DNA of 64,000 bases from Tissierella sp. (GTDB lineage: Bacteria; Bacillota; Clostridia; Tissierellales; Tissierellaceae), in the NCBI RefSeq assembly GCF_031460495.1, contig NZ_JAVKTS010000001.1, positions 310,001-374,000 of the forward strand, read 5' to 3'. This document shows, piece after piece, positions 7,842 to 15,977 of this stretch; the stretch's first letter is position 1; each line of letters begins with the position of its first letter. Both the position numbers and the translations under genes were made by a program. The notes beneath the pieces are model-generated. The model saw nothing but the letters and a program-made list of their open reading frames with translations, was not told the DNA's origin and made no database searches.

Positions 7842-9393
7842 TGTGAAATATAATATTAAGAAGAATACCTATTATGATTCTGTTACATTAATGATACTTT
7901 CAAAAGACATAAAGAAGAAAAAAGGTGTACAAGAAGCATTAATAGGTATGGGTACTGACTTAAATAAGGAAATTGCACAGAATTTAGGATTATCAAACTC
8001 TGAAATCACTGAGATAACTCCAAATGATTTCTTTATAAGTATACTAGCAGATGATGAAGTTGAAATTGAAGATATTATGAATGATGTAGATAATCTTCTA
8101 AACCAGAAGAAGAAAGACAGAGATAATGACTACATGCCACCAACTTTGGACTCTGCTATAAAACATGAACCACAATCTAATATGGTTCTTATATCGATTC
8201 CTGGCAAATATGCAGCTGATGAAGTAAAAAAAGCCTTAAATAAGGGACTAAATGTTATGCTCTTTAGTGACAATGTAAGCATTGAAGAAGAAAAGGAGCT
8301 AAAGGATCTAGCCGTTAGCCAAGGACTTCTTATGATGGGACCTGACTGCGGTACAGCAATAATAAATAATGTGCCATTAGCTTTTGCCAATGTTGTAAAA
8401 AAAGGACATATTGGAGTAGTGGGGGCATCAGGTACAGGAACACAGGAAGTTACTGTTCTTATAGATAAGCTTGGAGAGGGAGTATCGCAGGTAATAGGAA
8501 CAGGTGGAAGGGATTTAAAGAAGGAAATTGGTGGCTCTATGATGTTGCTTGGCATTGAAGCTCTTATGAATGATCCTGAAACTTCTGTAATTTTACTTGT
8601 TTCAAAACCACCAGCGGAAGAGGTTGCAGAAAAAATACTTAAGGCAGTAAAAGATTCTCCAAAACCAGTGGTTGTTCATTTCATTGGTGGTGACAGAAGT
8701 ATTATTGAAAAATATGGTGCATATCCGTCTTGCTCTTTAGAAGATGCTGCAAGAAAAGCAGTAGCATTATTGAGAAATGAAGAAGTTGAAGATTTTGATA
8801 GATTTGACCTGTCAGATGAGAAAATTAATAGGATTGTTGATGAAGAAGTAAGTAAATTTGCTCAAGAGCAAAAATACTTCAGAGGCTTTTATACTGGTGG
8901 AACATTAGCAGATGAAGCTATGAAATTACTAAGTAAGGATATTAAAGATATATATTCAAATATACCACTTTTACCTGAATATAGAATGAAGGACATAAGG
9001 ATAAGCACTGGAAATACTTGTATTGATTTTGGAGATGATGAATTTACAGTAGGAAAACCACACCCAATGATAGATCCCCTAAGCAGGATTGAAAGACTTT
9101 ACCAAGAATCAAATGATGATGAAATGGCTGTATTACTGATGGACTTTGTACTTGGTTATGGTGCTCATAAGGATCCAGTCGGAGAAATGATACCTTCAAT
9201 TATTGAAGCAAAGGAAAAAATGTCAAGTAGGGGCAAGTACCTATCAGTCATAGGATATGTATGTGGAACTAACAGTGACCCTCAAAGTCTAGAAGAATCT
9301 AAGAAGAGACTTGAGGAAATAGGAGTTATAGTAATGCCATCAAATGCTCAGGCAGTAAGACTTACTGGCTTAATTCTAGACAAGATTAAATAG
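7834..9393 (+). CDS. fdrA: FdrA/AllF-like protein, large part of a split gene
   Basis: The 519 residues match FdrA/AllF, which is built like the alpha subunit of succinyl-CoA synthetase. An N-terminal small domain (residues 1-95) is followed by a Rossmann domain (MVLISIPGKYAADEVKKAL, LLMMGPDCGTAII) and a phosphoryl/ligand domain beginning GVVGASGTGTQEVTVLIDKLGEG. Compared with the 584-residue AllF at 41087-42841, about 60 C-terminal residues are missing; they are encoded by the next small gene (9411-9578). The ATG at 7834 overlaps the AllH-like stop, with AGGAGG eleven bases upstream. The family's known role is in carbamoyl transfer from oxalurate to phosphate; this copy lies with a ring hydrolase, CoA-transferase and pyrimidine-type permease, which suggests a different acyl-urea substrate. 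Confidence 0.88.
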   Translation: MANVKYNIKKNTYYDSVTLMILSKDIKKKKGVQEALIGMGTDLNKEIAQNLGLSNSEITEITPNDFFISILADDEVEIEDIMNDVDNLLNQKKKDRDNDYMPPTLDSAIKHEPQSNMVLISIPGKYAADEVKKALNKGLNVMLFSDNVSIEEEKELKDLAVSQGLLMMGPDCGTAIINNVPLAFANVVKKGHIGVVGASGTGTQEVTVLIDKLGEGVSQVIGTGGRDLKKEIGGSMMLLGIEALMNDPETSVILLVSKPPAEEVAEKILKAVKDSPKPVVVHFIGGDRSIIEKYGAYPSCSLEDAARKAVALLRNEEVEDFDRFDLSDEKINRIVDEEVSKFAQEQKYFRGFYTGGTLADEAMKLLSKDIKDIYSNIPLLPEYRMKDIRISTGNTCIDFGDDEFTVGKPHPMIDPLSRIERLYQESNDDEMAVLLMDFVLGYGAHKDPVGEMIPSIIEAKEKMSSRGKYLSVIGYVCGTNSDPQSLEESKKRLEEIGVIVMPSNAQAVRLTGLILDKIK

Positions 9394-9410
9394 GATTGGA
9401 GGTTTTTCAT

Positions 9411-9578
9411 ATGAAAGTGAATGAACTTTTTAACAAAGAACTTAAAGTAATAAATGTAGGCTTGGAATCATTTTACAAGGATTTAAAGGAACAAAAGATA
9501 AAAGTTATACATGTTGATTGGAGACCCTCAGCTGGTGGTAATAAAAAACTCTCCTCTTTATTATCAAGACTTAAATAA
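9411..9578 (+). CDS. FdrA/AllF C-terminal domain as a separate small protein
   Basis: This 55-residue product aligns with the last residues of the full-length AllF at 42841: VINVGLESFYKDLKEQ here against VINIGLKSFADVLEDF there, then HVDWRPSAGG against QYNWTPPAGG. It starts 17 bases after the stop of the preceding fdrA gene, with its own GGAGG at 9398-9402 spaced eight bases from ATG 9411. There is no sign of a simple frameshift: the upstream gene ends at a normal stop in the natural linker and the small gene has a proper start. It is therefore likely a genuine small subunit that completes the AllF fold in trans. Easily missed by gene callers because of its length. Confidence 0.85.
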   Translation: MKVNELFNKELKVINVGLESFYKDLKEQKIKVIHVDWRPSAGGNKKLSSLLSRLK

Positions 9579-9616
9579 TAGGGTTTGTTTCTAATATTTC
9601 AAAAGGAGTGGTAAAA

Positions 9617-10888
9617 ATGATAGCAGAAAAAATTGCTAAGGCTAATCAAGAGGTCCTTGAGAGAATATTAAGTGCTCAACCTACGCTTGTTAGGGTAGGG
9701 AAGGCGAGCGATGATGTCCCAGGAATGACTAAAAAGACCATACTTCACGCAGGACCACCAGTTACTTGGGATAAAATGAGTGGACCACTTCAGGGGGCTG
9801 TTATCGGTGGTTTAATCTATGAAAGACTGGCATCAAACGAGGAAGAAGCAAGAGCACTTGCTGCATCAGGGGAAATAACATTTGATTCCTGTCATCATCA
9901 CAATGCAGTAGGGCCAATGGCAGGCGTGGTTACCTACTCAATGCCTGTTTGGGTAATGGAGAATAAGACTTATGGAAATTTTGCATATTGTACTATGAAT
10001 GAAGGATTGGGAAAGGTATTAAGATTTGGAGCTTTTGGAGAAGAGGTCATAACTAGACTAGATTGGATGGAAAAAACCTTAGCACCAGTTTTAAAAGAGG
10101 CATTAGAGATTACTGGTGAAATAGACTTTAAATCCTTGATAGCACAAATTTTACAAATGGGTGATGAAGGTCATAACAGAAACAAAGCTGGCACTTCATT
10201 AGTGATTAGACAACTTGCTCCAGCTATAGTAATGACTAAATTCTCAGAAAAAGATAAGGTAGATGTACTTAAATTCCTAAATAGTAATGACCATTTCTTC
10301 CTAAATTTATCAATGCCAGCATGTAAATGTACTATGGATGCTGCTGCGGGTATTAAATACAGCACAATAGTAAGTACAATGGCTAGAAATGGGACAGAAT
10401 TTGGAGTTAGAGTCTCAGGTCTTGGTGACAGATGGTTTGCAGCACCAGCTGAATTAATTGATGGACTTTATTTCCCGGGATATACAATGGCAGATGCTAA
10501 CCCAGATTTAGGGGATAGCTGTATAACTGAAACAGCAGGAATCGGCGGATTTGCCATGGCCACTGCTATTCCAATAGTTCAATTTGTAGGAGGAAATCCA
10601 CAGGACGCTATAAATTACTCAAAATCCATGTACGAAATAACAGAAGCTGAAAATAATATATATAAAATACCAGTTCTTGATTTTAGAGGAACAGCAACAG
10701 GCATTGATATCCAAAAAGTTGTAGAAACAGGAATTCTTCCAGTAATCAACACGGGTATTGCCCATAAGGATCCTGGTGTTGGGCAGGTGGGAGCAGGGAT
10801 CGTACATCCACCTATGAAATGTTTTGAAGATGCTTTAGAAGCATTTGTAGAAATACTAGAAGCAGATGGAGAATTATCCCAAGCATAG
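9617..10888 (+). CDS. DUF1116 (YlbE/AllG-like) carbamoyltransferase subunit
   Basis: The 423-residue protein is clearly paralogous to the one at 42859-44127 and to E. coli YlbE/AllG. Shared blocks are LHAGPP near residue 42, CHHHNAVGPMAG near 94, YCTMNEGLGKVLRFGAF and the C-terminal INTGIAHKDPGVGQVGAG. AllG is one of three proteins of oxalurate carbamoyltransferase, which phosphorolyses oxalurate to oxamate and carbamoyl phosphate. ATG 9617 is used because AGGAGTGG lies eight bases before it; GTG 9608 is inside that site. It follows the small AllF C-terminal gene by 38 bases in one operon. The substrate of this paralogue is not established. Confidence 0.87.
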   Translation: MIAEKIAKANQEVLERILSAQPTLVRVGKASDDVPGMTKKTILHAGPPVTWDKMSGPLQGAVIGGLIYERLASNEEEARALAASGEITFDSCHHHNAVGPMAGVVTYSMPVWVMENKTYGNFAYCTMNEGLGKVLRFGAFGEEVITRLDWMEKTLAPVLKEALEITGEIDFKSLIAQILQMGDEGHNRNKAGTSLVIRQLAPAIVMTKFSEKDKVDVLKFLNSNDHFFLNLSMPACKCTMDAAAGIKYSTIVSTMARNGTEFGVRVSGLGDRWFAAPAELIDGLYFPGYTMADANPDLGDSCITETAGIGGFAMATAIPIVQFVGGNPQDAINYSKSMYEITEAENNIYKIPVLDFRGTATGIDIQKVVETGILPVINTGIAHKDPGVGQVGAGIVHPPMKCFEDALEAFVEILEADGELSQA

Positions 10889-10944
10889 ATTATTGTATAT
10901 TGTCATTAATTAAAAAATCAAACTAAATAAAGGGAGGAAATAAA

Positions 10945-11745
10945 ATGAATTTATTAGAAAACTGGGGAAATGTAAAGATTTATGATTTAACACAAAATCT
11001 TAGCCATTTAACACCACCTTGGCCTACTTATGAACCTCTTCAAATCAAGTTTTTTAAGAGATTAGCACCTAATGGAGCTAACGGACAATTAATCACTACT
11101 TCAAATCATGTAGGAACTCACTTAGATGGACCAATGCACTTTGATACGGCAGGAAGAGATATTGCATCATTAGAAATGGAAAAACTAGTTGGACCAGCAG
11201 CAGTAGTTGATTTATCTGATATATCAGAAGACTTTGGTATATATACTCCTCAAGATATTATGGATAGAGTAGAAGTAAGAAAGGGAGATATTCTTATTAT
11301 AAATACTGGATATCATAGATATGGATGGGACCAACCACAAGCAGATGAAAGAAGATATATGTTAAGACATCCAGGACCTTCAATGGATTTTGTTCAATGG
11401 GCAATAGATATGGAACTTAAGTGGATCGGAGTTGACTGCGGTTCAGCAGATCATCCTATGAACACTAAAATCCGTGATTGGGAACCAAGAGAAGCAGAAG
11501 CATGTGATAAATATATGAAAGAAAAATTTGGTAAGGGATTAGATGAAATATACCCATGGCCACAAGTATATCAAGCAATGCACACTAAACTATTCATTAA
11601 ACCATATGAATTAATTCATGCTGAAAATGTTGGTGGAGATATTGACCAATTATCAAATAAACGAGTAGTTGTTGGATGTTTCCCTTGGAAGTTCCAAGGT
11701 GGAGAATCTTCAATTTGTCGTATAGTAGCATTTGAATCAGTATAA
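10945..11745 (+). CDS. cyclase-family metal-dependent amidohydrolase (isatin hydrolase/kynurenine formamidase type)
   Basis: The 266-residue protein carries the PF04199 signature H-x-GTH-x-D-x-P-x-HF as SNHVGTHLDGPMHF at about residues 51-64. It also has the later HPGPSMDFVQW and IGVDCGSADHPM blocks, with a His/Cys-rich metal site typical of Mn/Zn cyclase-fold hydrolases. Relatives open cyclic amides (isatin) or hydrolyse N-formyl amides. Placed between AllG-like and CoA-transferase genes, it is the best candidate for the ring-opening step of the cluster, which has no amidohydrolase-type hydantoinase or barbiturase. GGGAGG lies before ATG 10945. The exact substrate is inference; a barbiturate-like or other cyclic imide fits the neighbourhood. 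Confidence 0.88.
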   Translation: MNLLENWGNVKIYDLTQNLSHLTPPWPTYEPLQIKFFKRLAPNGANGQLITTSNHVGTHLDGPMHFDTAGRDIASLEMEKLVGPAAVVDLSDISEDFGIYTPQDIMDRVEVRKGDILIINTGYHRYGWDQPQADERRYMLRHPGPSMDFVQWAIDMELKWIGVDCGSADHPMNTKIRDWEPREAEACDKYMKEKFGKGLDEIYPWPQVYQAMHTKLFIKPYELIHAENVGGDIDQLSNKRVVVGCFPWKFQGGESSICRIVAFESV

Positions 11746-11759
11746 GATGAATAGCATGG

Positions 11760-11784
11760 ACTACCCGTCTTTCAGACGGGTAGT
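11760..11784 (+). other. perfect hairpin between cyclase and CoA-transferase genes
   Basis: An 11-base perfect stem (ACTACCCGTCT with AGACGGGTAGT) and a TTC loop follow the cyclase stop. No T run follows, so it looks more like an mRNA processing or stabilising hairpin, or partial attenuator, than a full terminator. Confidence 0.6.
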
Positions 11785-11802
11785 TACAATAGGAGGATTG
11801 CT

Positions 11803-12990
11803 ATGAAACAAGCATTGGAAAATATTAGAATCCTTGACCTTACAAGAGTATTGGCTGGTCCATATGCTACTATGATATTGGCAGATATGGGTGCAGATGT
11901 TATAAAAATTGAAGTGCCTAAAACTGGAGATGATTCAAGAGGATATGGACCTTACTTAAATGAGGAAAGCGCCTATTTTATGAGCATCAATAGAAATAAA
12001 AGAAGCATGACACTAAATCTAAAGACTGAAAAGGGTAAAGAAATATTTCTTGAAATTATAAAGGATATGGATGTACTGGTGGAGAATTACAGGCCTGGTA
12101 CTATGGAAAAGTTAGGTCTTGGTTATGATTATCTTTCAACAATTAATCCAAAACTTATATATGCAGCAGCATCAGGTTATGGTCATACAGGACCCTATAG
12201 CAAAAGAGCTGCATACGATGCTGTTGTTCAGGCTATGGGGGGAATCATGAGTATAACAGGAGAGAAGGATGGAAAAGCAACCAGAGTAGGCTCATCAATA
12301 GGGGATATATCTGCAGGTATGTTTACTGCTATTGGGATTTTAGCTGCATTGGAAAGCAGACATACTACAGGAAAGGGGCAAAAAGTTGATGTGGCAATGC
12401 TTGATTGTCAAGTAGCAATGCTTGAAAACGCCATTGCGCGATATTATGTAACTGGAGATGTACCAAGACCATATGGAAACAGACATACATCAATAGTGCC
12501 TTTTGAGACCTTCGAAACATCTGACGGGGAAATAATGGTAGCTGCAGGGAACAATAATCTTTGGGCAAAGCTTTGTGAATGTCTTGAAACAAGAGAACTT
12601 ATTCATGATGAAAGGTTTAAAGATAATCCACTTAGAAATGAAAACTATGATGAATTAAGGCCTTTGCTCTCTCCAGCTTTTAAGGTAAAAACTACAAAGG
12701 AGTGGCAGCTTTGCTTGGATATGGAAGGGATACCTAATGGACCTATTAACTCTATAGATATGGTGGTAAATGATCCACAGGTTTTAGCAAGAGAAATGAT
12801 AGTTGAGATTGAACACCCAATTGCCGGGAACTTCAAAATGCCAGGCATACCAATAAAGCTTAGCAATACACCGGGAAGTATCAGAACTCCTGCTCCAGTT
12901 CTTGGACAGCATACTGAAGAGATACTAAAAGAATATTTAAAGTATGATGATGAAACAGTTGAAGAACTATTTAGTGATGGAGTGCTTTAA
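11803..12990 (+). CDS. class III (CaiB/BaiF, formyl-CoA-transferase type) CoA-transferase
   Basis: The 395-residue protein matches the family III CoA-transferases. It starts with IRILDLTRVLAGPYATMILADMGADVIKIE and has the NRNKRSMTLNLKT and ASGYGHTGPY blocks. The predicted catalytic aspartate is Asp168 in GSSIGDISAGM, equivalent to Asp169 of formyl-CoA transferase, which forms an aspartyl-CoA thioester intermediate. These enzymes move CoA between carboxylic acids (oxalate, malonate, carnitine, succinate and others). In this cluster it could activate the carboxylic acid left after ring opening and carbamoyl removal, for example malonate or oxalate. AGGAGG at 11791-11796 supports ATG 11803. Acid specificity is not readable from sequence. 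Confidence 0.9.
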   Translation: MKQALENIRILDLTRVLAGPYATMILADMGADVIKIEVPKTGDDSRGYGPYLNEESAYFMSINRNKRSMTLNLKTEKGKEIFLEIIKDMDVLVENYRPGTMEKLGLGYDYLSTINPKLIYAAASGYGHTGPYSKRAAYDAVVQAMGGIMSITGEKDGKATRVGSSIGDISAGMFTAIGILAALESRHTTGKGQKVDVAMLDCQVAMLENAIARYYVTGDVPRPYGNRHTSIVPFETFETSDGEIMVAAGNNNLWAKLCECLETRELIHDERFKDNPLRNENYDELRPLLSPAFKVKTTKEWQLCLDMEGIPNGPINSIDMVVNDPQVLAREMIVEIEHPIAGNFKMPGIPIKLSNTPGSIRTPAPVLGQHTEEILKEYLKYDDETVEELFSDGVL

Positions 12991-13060
12991 CGATGTAAAG
13001 AGATAATTTATAATAGGCATATTTAATATCTTATGCTAAGATAAATTATGGGGTGATGGT

Positions 13061-14296
13061 ATGTATAATATATCTGGGATTACAGTAGAAGAATTATTAG
13101 ATTTAGATATTATGAATGAAGGAAAGATATTAGCAGGAAAAAAGGGATTAACAAATGTAATTACTAAAGTTAATGTCATGGAAGTGCCTGATATTATTAA
13201 TTGGGTAGAAGAAGGGGAATTTTTACTTACAACAGCATTTTCCATGAAGGATGATTTAGAAGGTTTTAGAGATTTGATTATTCATCTAAAGGAAAAGGGA
13301 TTAGCTGGACTTGGAATAAAAACTAAGAGATATATTAAAGAAGTACCAATGGATGTTTTAAAAATTGCCGATGATTTAGGATTTCCTTTAATAGAAATTT
13401 CTTATGATTTATCCTATTCAACTATAATTACTGGCGTGCTGACAGAGATTGTGAATAATCAGACTAACAAGCTTTATAGGATTGAGTTCCTCGATGATCT
13501 TCTATCTAAGGAAGAAGCTAGGCATAAAAAGGCAATAGAAATAGCGGATTATTTTGATTTCGATACTTCACTAAGTTATTCTGTAATCGTAATATCAAAT
13601 AATACTACTAGTAAATCTAGTAAATTTAATCCTAGGTTAACTGACTATCTTTATCAGATAAACAGAAGATTATTTAGCATTATAAACCGAATTATAAAAA
13701 ATAGCTATCCAAAGCTAATGCTTGGAAACAAAAGTAATAAAATTATAATTCTTTATGGAAATGAACAGAATGATTCTATCAAAAAGGTAAAAGAAGATAT
13801 TAGTGCTTTTTGCAATGAAATAATTAAATATGCTAAGTTTGAATCTATTATTGACAATATTGTGATTGGTATTGGGGGTAACTATAGTGACTCTATGGAA
13901 CTATGGAGGAGTTATAATGAAGCAAATAGAGCAATAGAATATCTCCATAGAGTAGAGAATAAAAGACTTGCTTACTTTGATGAATTAGGTATTTATAGGA
14001 TTTTGTCCTATGAAGAAATTAGACCAGATCTTATACAGATTTATAATGAATTATTAGGTAGCTTAATTAAGTATGATAAGGAAAAAGGAACGGAATTTAT
14101 TGATACCTTAAAAAATTACTTTAAATATGCAGGTAATCTAAAGAAAATCTCCGGGGAAATGTTTACTCATTACAATACAATTGTATATAGGATTCAACGA
14201 GTAAAAGAGATTACTGGAATAGATTTTGATGATTACGATGATAGGCTAAATCTTCAAATAGCTCTTAAAATTCACGATATGATAAAAGCAGATTAA
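13061..14296 (+). CDS. PucR-family transcriptional regulator, cluster 1
   Basis: The 411-residue protein has the two-part PucR architecture. An N-terminal PucR domain begins ISGITVEELLDLDIMNEGKILAGKKGL and runs to about residue 130. A central CdaR-like region with weak GGDEF-type similarity follows, and a C-terminal PucR helix-turn-helix ends with GEMFTHYNTIVYRIQRVKEITGIDFDD. PucR of Bacillus subtilis controls purine catabolism genes. This gene lies in the middle of the cluster, on the same strand, with its own short 70-base leader, and is likely its activator. A second PucR gene ends the other ureide operon (47438-49069). The effector is unknown. Confidence 0.88.
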   Translation: MYNISGITVEELLDLDIMNEGKILAGKKGLTNVITKVNVMEVPDIINWVEEGEFLLTTAFSMKDDLEGFRDLIIHLKEKGLAGLGIKTKRYIKEVPMDVLKIADDLGFPLIEISYDLSYSTIITGVLTEIVNNQTNKLYRIEFLDDLLSKEEARHKKAIEIADYFDFDTSLSYSVIVISNNTTSKSSKFNPRLTDYLYQINRRLFSIINRIIKNSYPKLMLGNKSNKIIILYGNEQNDSIKKVKEDISAFCNEIIKYAKFESIIDNIVIGIGGNYSDSMELWRSYNEANRAIEYLHRVENKRLAYFDELGIYRILSYEEIRPDLIQIYNELLGSLIKYDKEKGTEFIDTLKNYFKYAGNLKKISGEMFTHYNTIVYRIQRVKEITGIDFDDYDDRLNLQIALKIHDMIKAD

Positions 14297-14327
14297 TAAT
14301 ATTTTTACATCAAATTATCGCAATATT

Positions 14328-14398
14328 CACTAAATGAACATTACCAAGCTGCATCTCTAGCTACAGCCTGGAAACCATATAGTTAGAAGTAATCAGTG
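14328..14398 (+). other. possible structured 5' leader upstream of the nucleobase permease
   Basis: The 173-base gap before the permease can fold. CACT (14328-14331) plus ATTAC (14340-14344) pair with GTAAT (14389-14393) plus AGTG (14395-14398), and an inner stem pairs GCTG (14348-14351) with CAGC (14364-14367). The consensus of the purine riboswitch is not present. A TCTAGCTACA decamer resembles the preQ1-I loop, but the A-rich tail of that class is missing. This is low-confidence structure only. Confidence 0.25.
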
Positions 14399-14469
14399 AT
14401 AAAATTTACTAAAGGAGGGTAGATTAGATATTTTGCTTTTATGATTAATAAATTTAAGGGGGTAAAATC

Positions 14470-15861
14470 ATGTCAAAGCAAGAAGCAAAACTAGCGGTAA
14501 GCCCAGAAGTAACCGGTTATTTGCCAGATGAAAAACCACAATTTATTAAGCTTATTTTATTCGCACTTCAACAGATTGTAGTTATGTTTCCAGCCACAGT
14601 TTTAGTAGCACTTATAACAGGATTCCATGTTTCAACGACTATTTTTGCTAGTGGATTAGCAACTCTAGGATTCATACTTATTACTAAAAGAGAAATTCCT
14701 TTGTATTATGGCTCAAGCTTCTCGTATATAACAGCTATTGCTTCAATTATGGCAGCTGAGCAATTTGCAGGTCTTGGACTTAATGATAAGATTTCTATAG
14801 CACAATTTGGTATTGTTATGTCAGGTTTTGTTTCAATAGCTGCTGGATTTGTAATTAAAAAAGCTGGGCAAGGTAAGATTGATAAGGTTCTTCCAGCTAC
14901 AGTTACAGGAGCTATTTCCATGATAATAGGATTATCATTGGCTGCAAATGCACTTAGTAATGCTGCATCAATTCCAGCAGGAGTTGCAGCAGCAAGCGTA
15001 GCTTCAGCTACAAATTCAGCTTGGATAATTGCATTAACTACATTAATCTCAACTATTTTATATTCAGTTTATCTTAAAAAAGGTACTTTTAGTCAACTAC
15101 CTATTTTATTCGGTCTTATTACAGGGTATATAGTTGCACTTATTATAGGGGGAGCAACTGGAGTATCATTTGTAAATTTCGATACTATAGAGTCAGTATC
15201 TGTATTTAATCTTCCTATATTTACTTTGCCTAAACCATCACTTGCGGCAATGTTTGCCATAATGCCTATAGCTATAGCTACTGTTCCAGAATCAACTGCT
15301 CATATTTATCAACTTGATATTTATGTAAATGACTTAGCTAAAAAGAAAAATTCCAAAAAGAAATATGATCTGTCAAGTAAATTATGGTTAAATCTAATTG
15401 GTGATGGATGTGGAGATATTATATCTGGATTTATTGGTGGGCCAGCTGGAACTAACTATGGTGAAAACATTAGTGCCATGGCAATATCAAAGAACTTCTC
15501 CGTTCCTGTTTTAGCTGCAGCAGCTATAATAACTATGATTATTTCATGCTTTACACCACTTATTAATGTTGTATATTCCATTCCTAATGCAGTAATTGGC
15601 GGACTTTCCATATATCTATTTGGTGTTATAGCGGCACAAGGTATAGCTATAATAATTGAAAAGAGAGTAGATATGTTTAGTTCTAAAAACCTTGCTGTTA
15701 TAGCAGTAATATTCATTATTGGTCTAGGTGGTACTTATGGATTCCCAAGTGGAATGATACCTATCTTTGGAGCTGAGTTTCCAGCTATTGCAACAGCAGC
15801 TGTTTTCGGTATTGTTTTAAATCTACTTCTTTCAATTGGGGAAAAACCATCAGAAACTTAA
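14470..15861 (+). CDS. NCS2 nucleobase permease, UraA-like signature
   Basis: This 463-residue protein has about 14 transmembrane segments and belongs to the nucleobase-cation symporter-2 family. The strand-helix region FYGSS-type motif reads PLYYGSSFSYI. The substrate-site motifs are ATVPESTAHIYQLD (TM8, Glu about 274) and GGPAGTNYGENISAMAI (TM10, Glu about 331). The YGEN form is typical of uracil permeases such as UraA; xanthine and urate permeases of the family usually have a different, Gln/Asn-containing TM10 motif. A pyrimidine-like substrate is therefore more likely than xanthine. GGGGG at 14458-14462 supports the ATG. It lies between the PucR and amidase genes of cluster 1. Exact specificity is inference. 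Confidence 0.88.
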   Translation: MSKQEAKLAVSPEVTGYLPDEKPQFIKLILFALQQIVVMFPATVLVALITGFHVSTTIFASGLATLGFILITKREIPLYYGSSFSYITAIASIMAAEQFAGLGLNDKISIAQFGIVMSGFVSIAAGFVIKKAGQGKIDKVLPATVTGAISMIIGLSLAANALSNAASIPAGVAAASVASATNSAWIIALTTLISTILYSVYLKKGTFSQLPILFGLITGYIVALIIGGATGVSFVNFDTIESVSVFNLPIFTLPKPSLAAMFAIMPIAIATVPESTAHIYQLDIYVNDLAKKKNSKKKYDLSSKLWLNLIGDGCGDIISGFIGGPAGTNYGENISAMAISKNFSVPVLAAAAIITMIISCFTPLINVVYSIPNAVIGGLSIYLFGVIAAQGIAIIIEKRVDMFSSKNLAVIAVIFIIGLGGTYGFPSGMIPIFGAEFPAIATAAVFGIVLNLLLSIGEKPSET

Positions 15862-15900
15862 AATACCATTAAGTAGATTAACATTGTTTTATTAATAAAT

Positions 15901-15936
15901 ATGAATAGACTGTTCAATAGGGGACAGTCTATTCAT
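15901..15936 (+). terminator. hairpin after permease gene
   Basis: A 13-base perfect stem (ATGAATAGACTGT with ACAGTCTATTCAT) and a ten-base loop lie between the permease and amidase genes. It is followed only by TTAAAGG, so termination is probably partial. Confidence 0.55.
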
Positions 15937-15977
15937 TTAAAGGTTGAGATAAATATTATGTTGGGAAGGTGTAGGAT

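Noticed and set aside
8130-8555. Long open frames on the opposite strand of strongly coding genes (for example within fdrA, allF and cadA)
   Set aside because: They lack ribosome sites and family similarity and mirror the codon bias of the real genes.
9394-9578. Simple frameshift or sequencing error splitting fdrA
   Set aside because: The second part has its own GGAGG and ATG with good spacing and the first part ends at a stop in the linker. A single-base change would not explain the extra ribosome site.
14352-14366. preQ1-I riboswitch suggested by the decamer TCTAGCTACA
   Set aside because: The stem flanks and the A-rich tail with AACUAA are absent, and a nucleobase permease is not a usual target. 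Probably coincidence.
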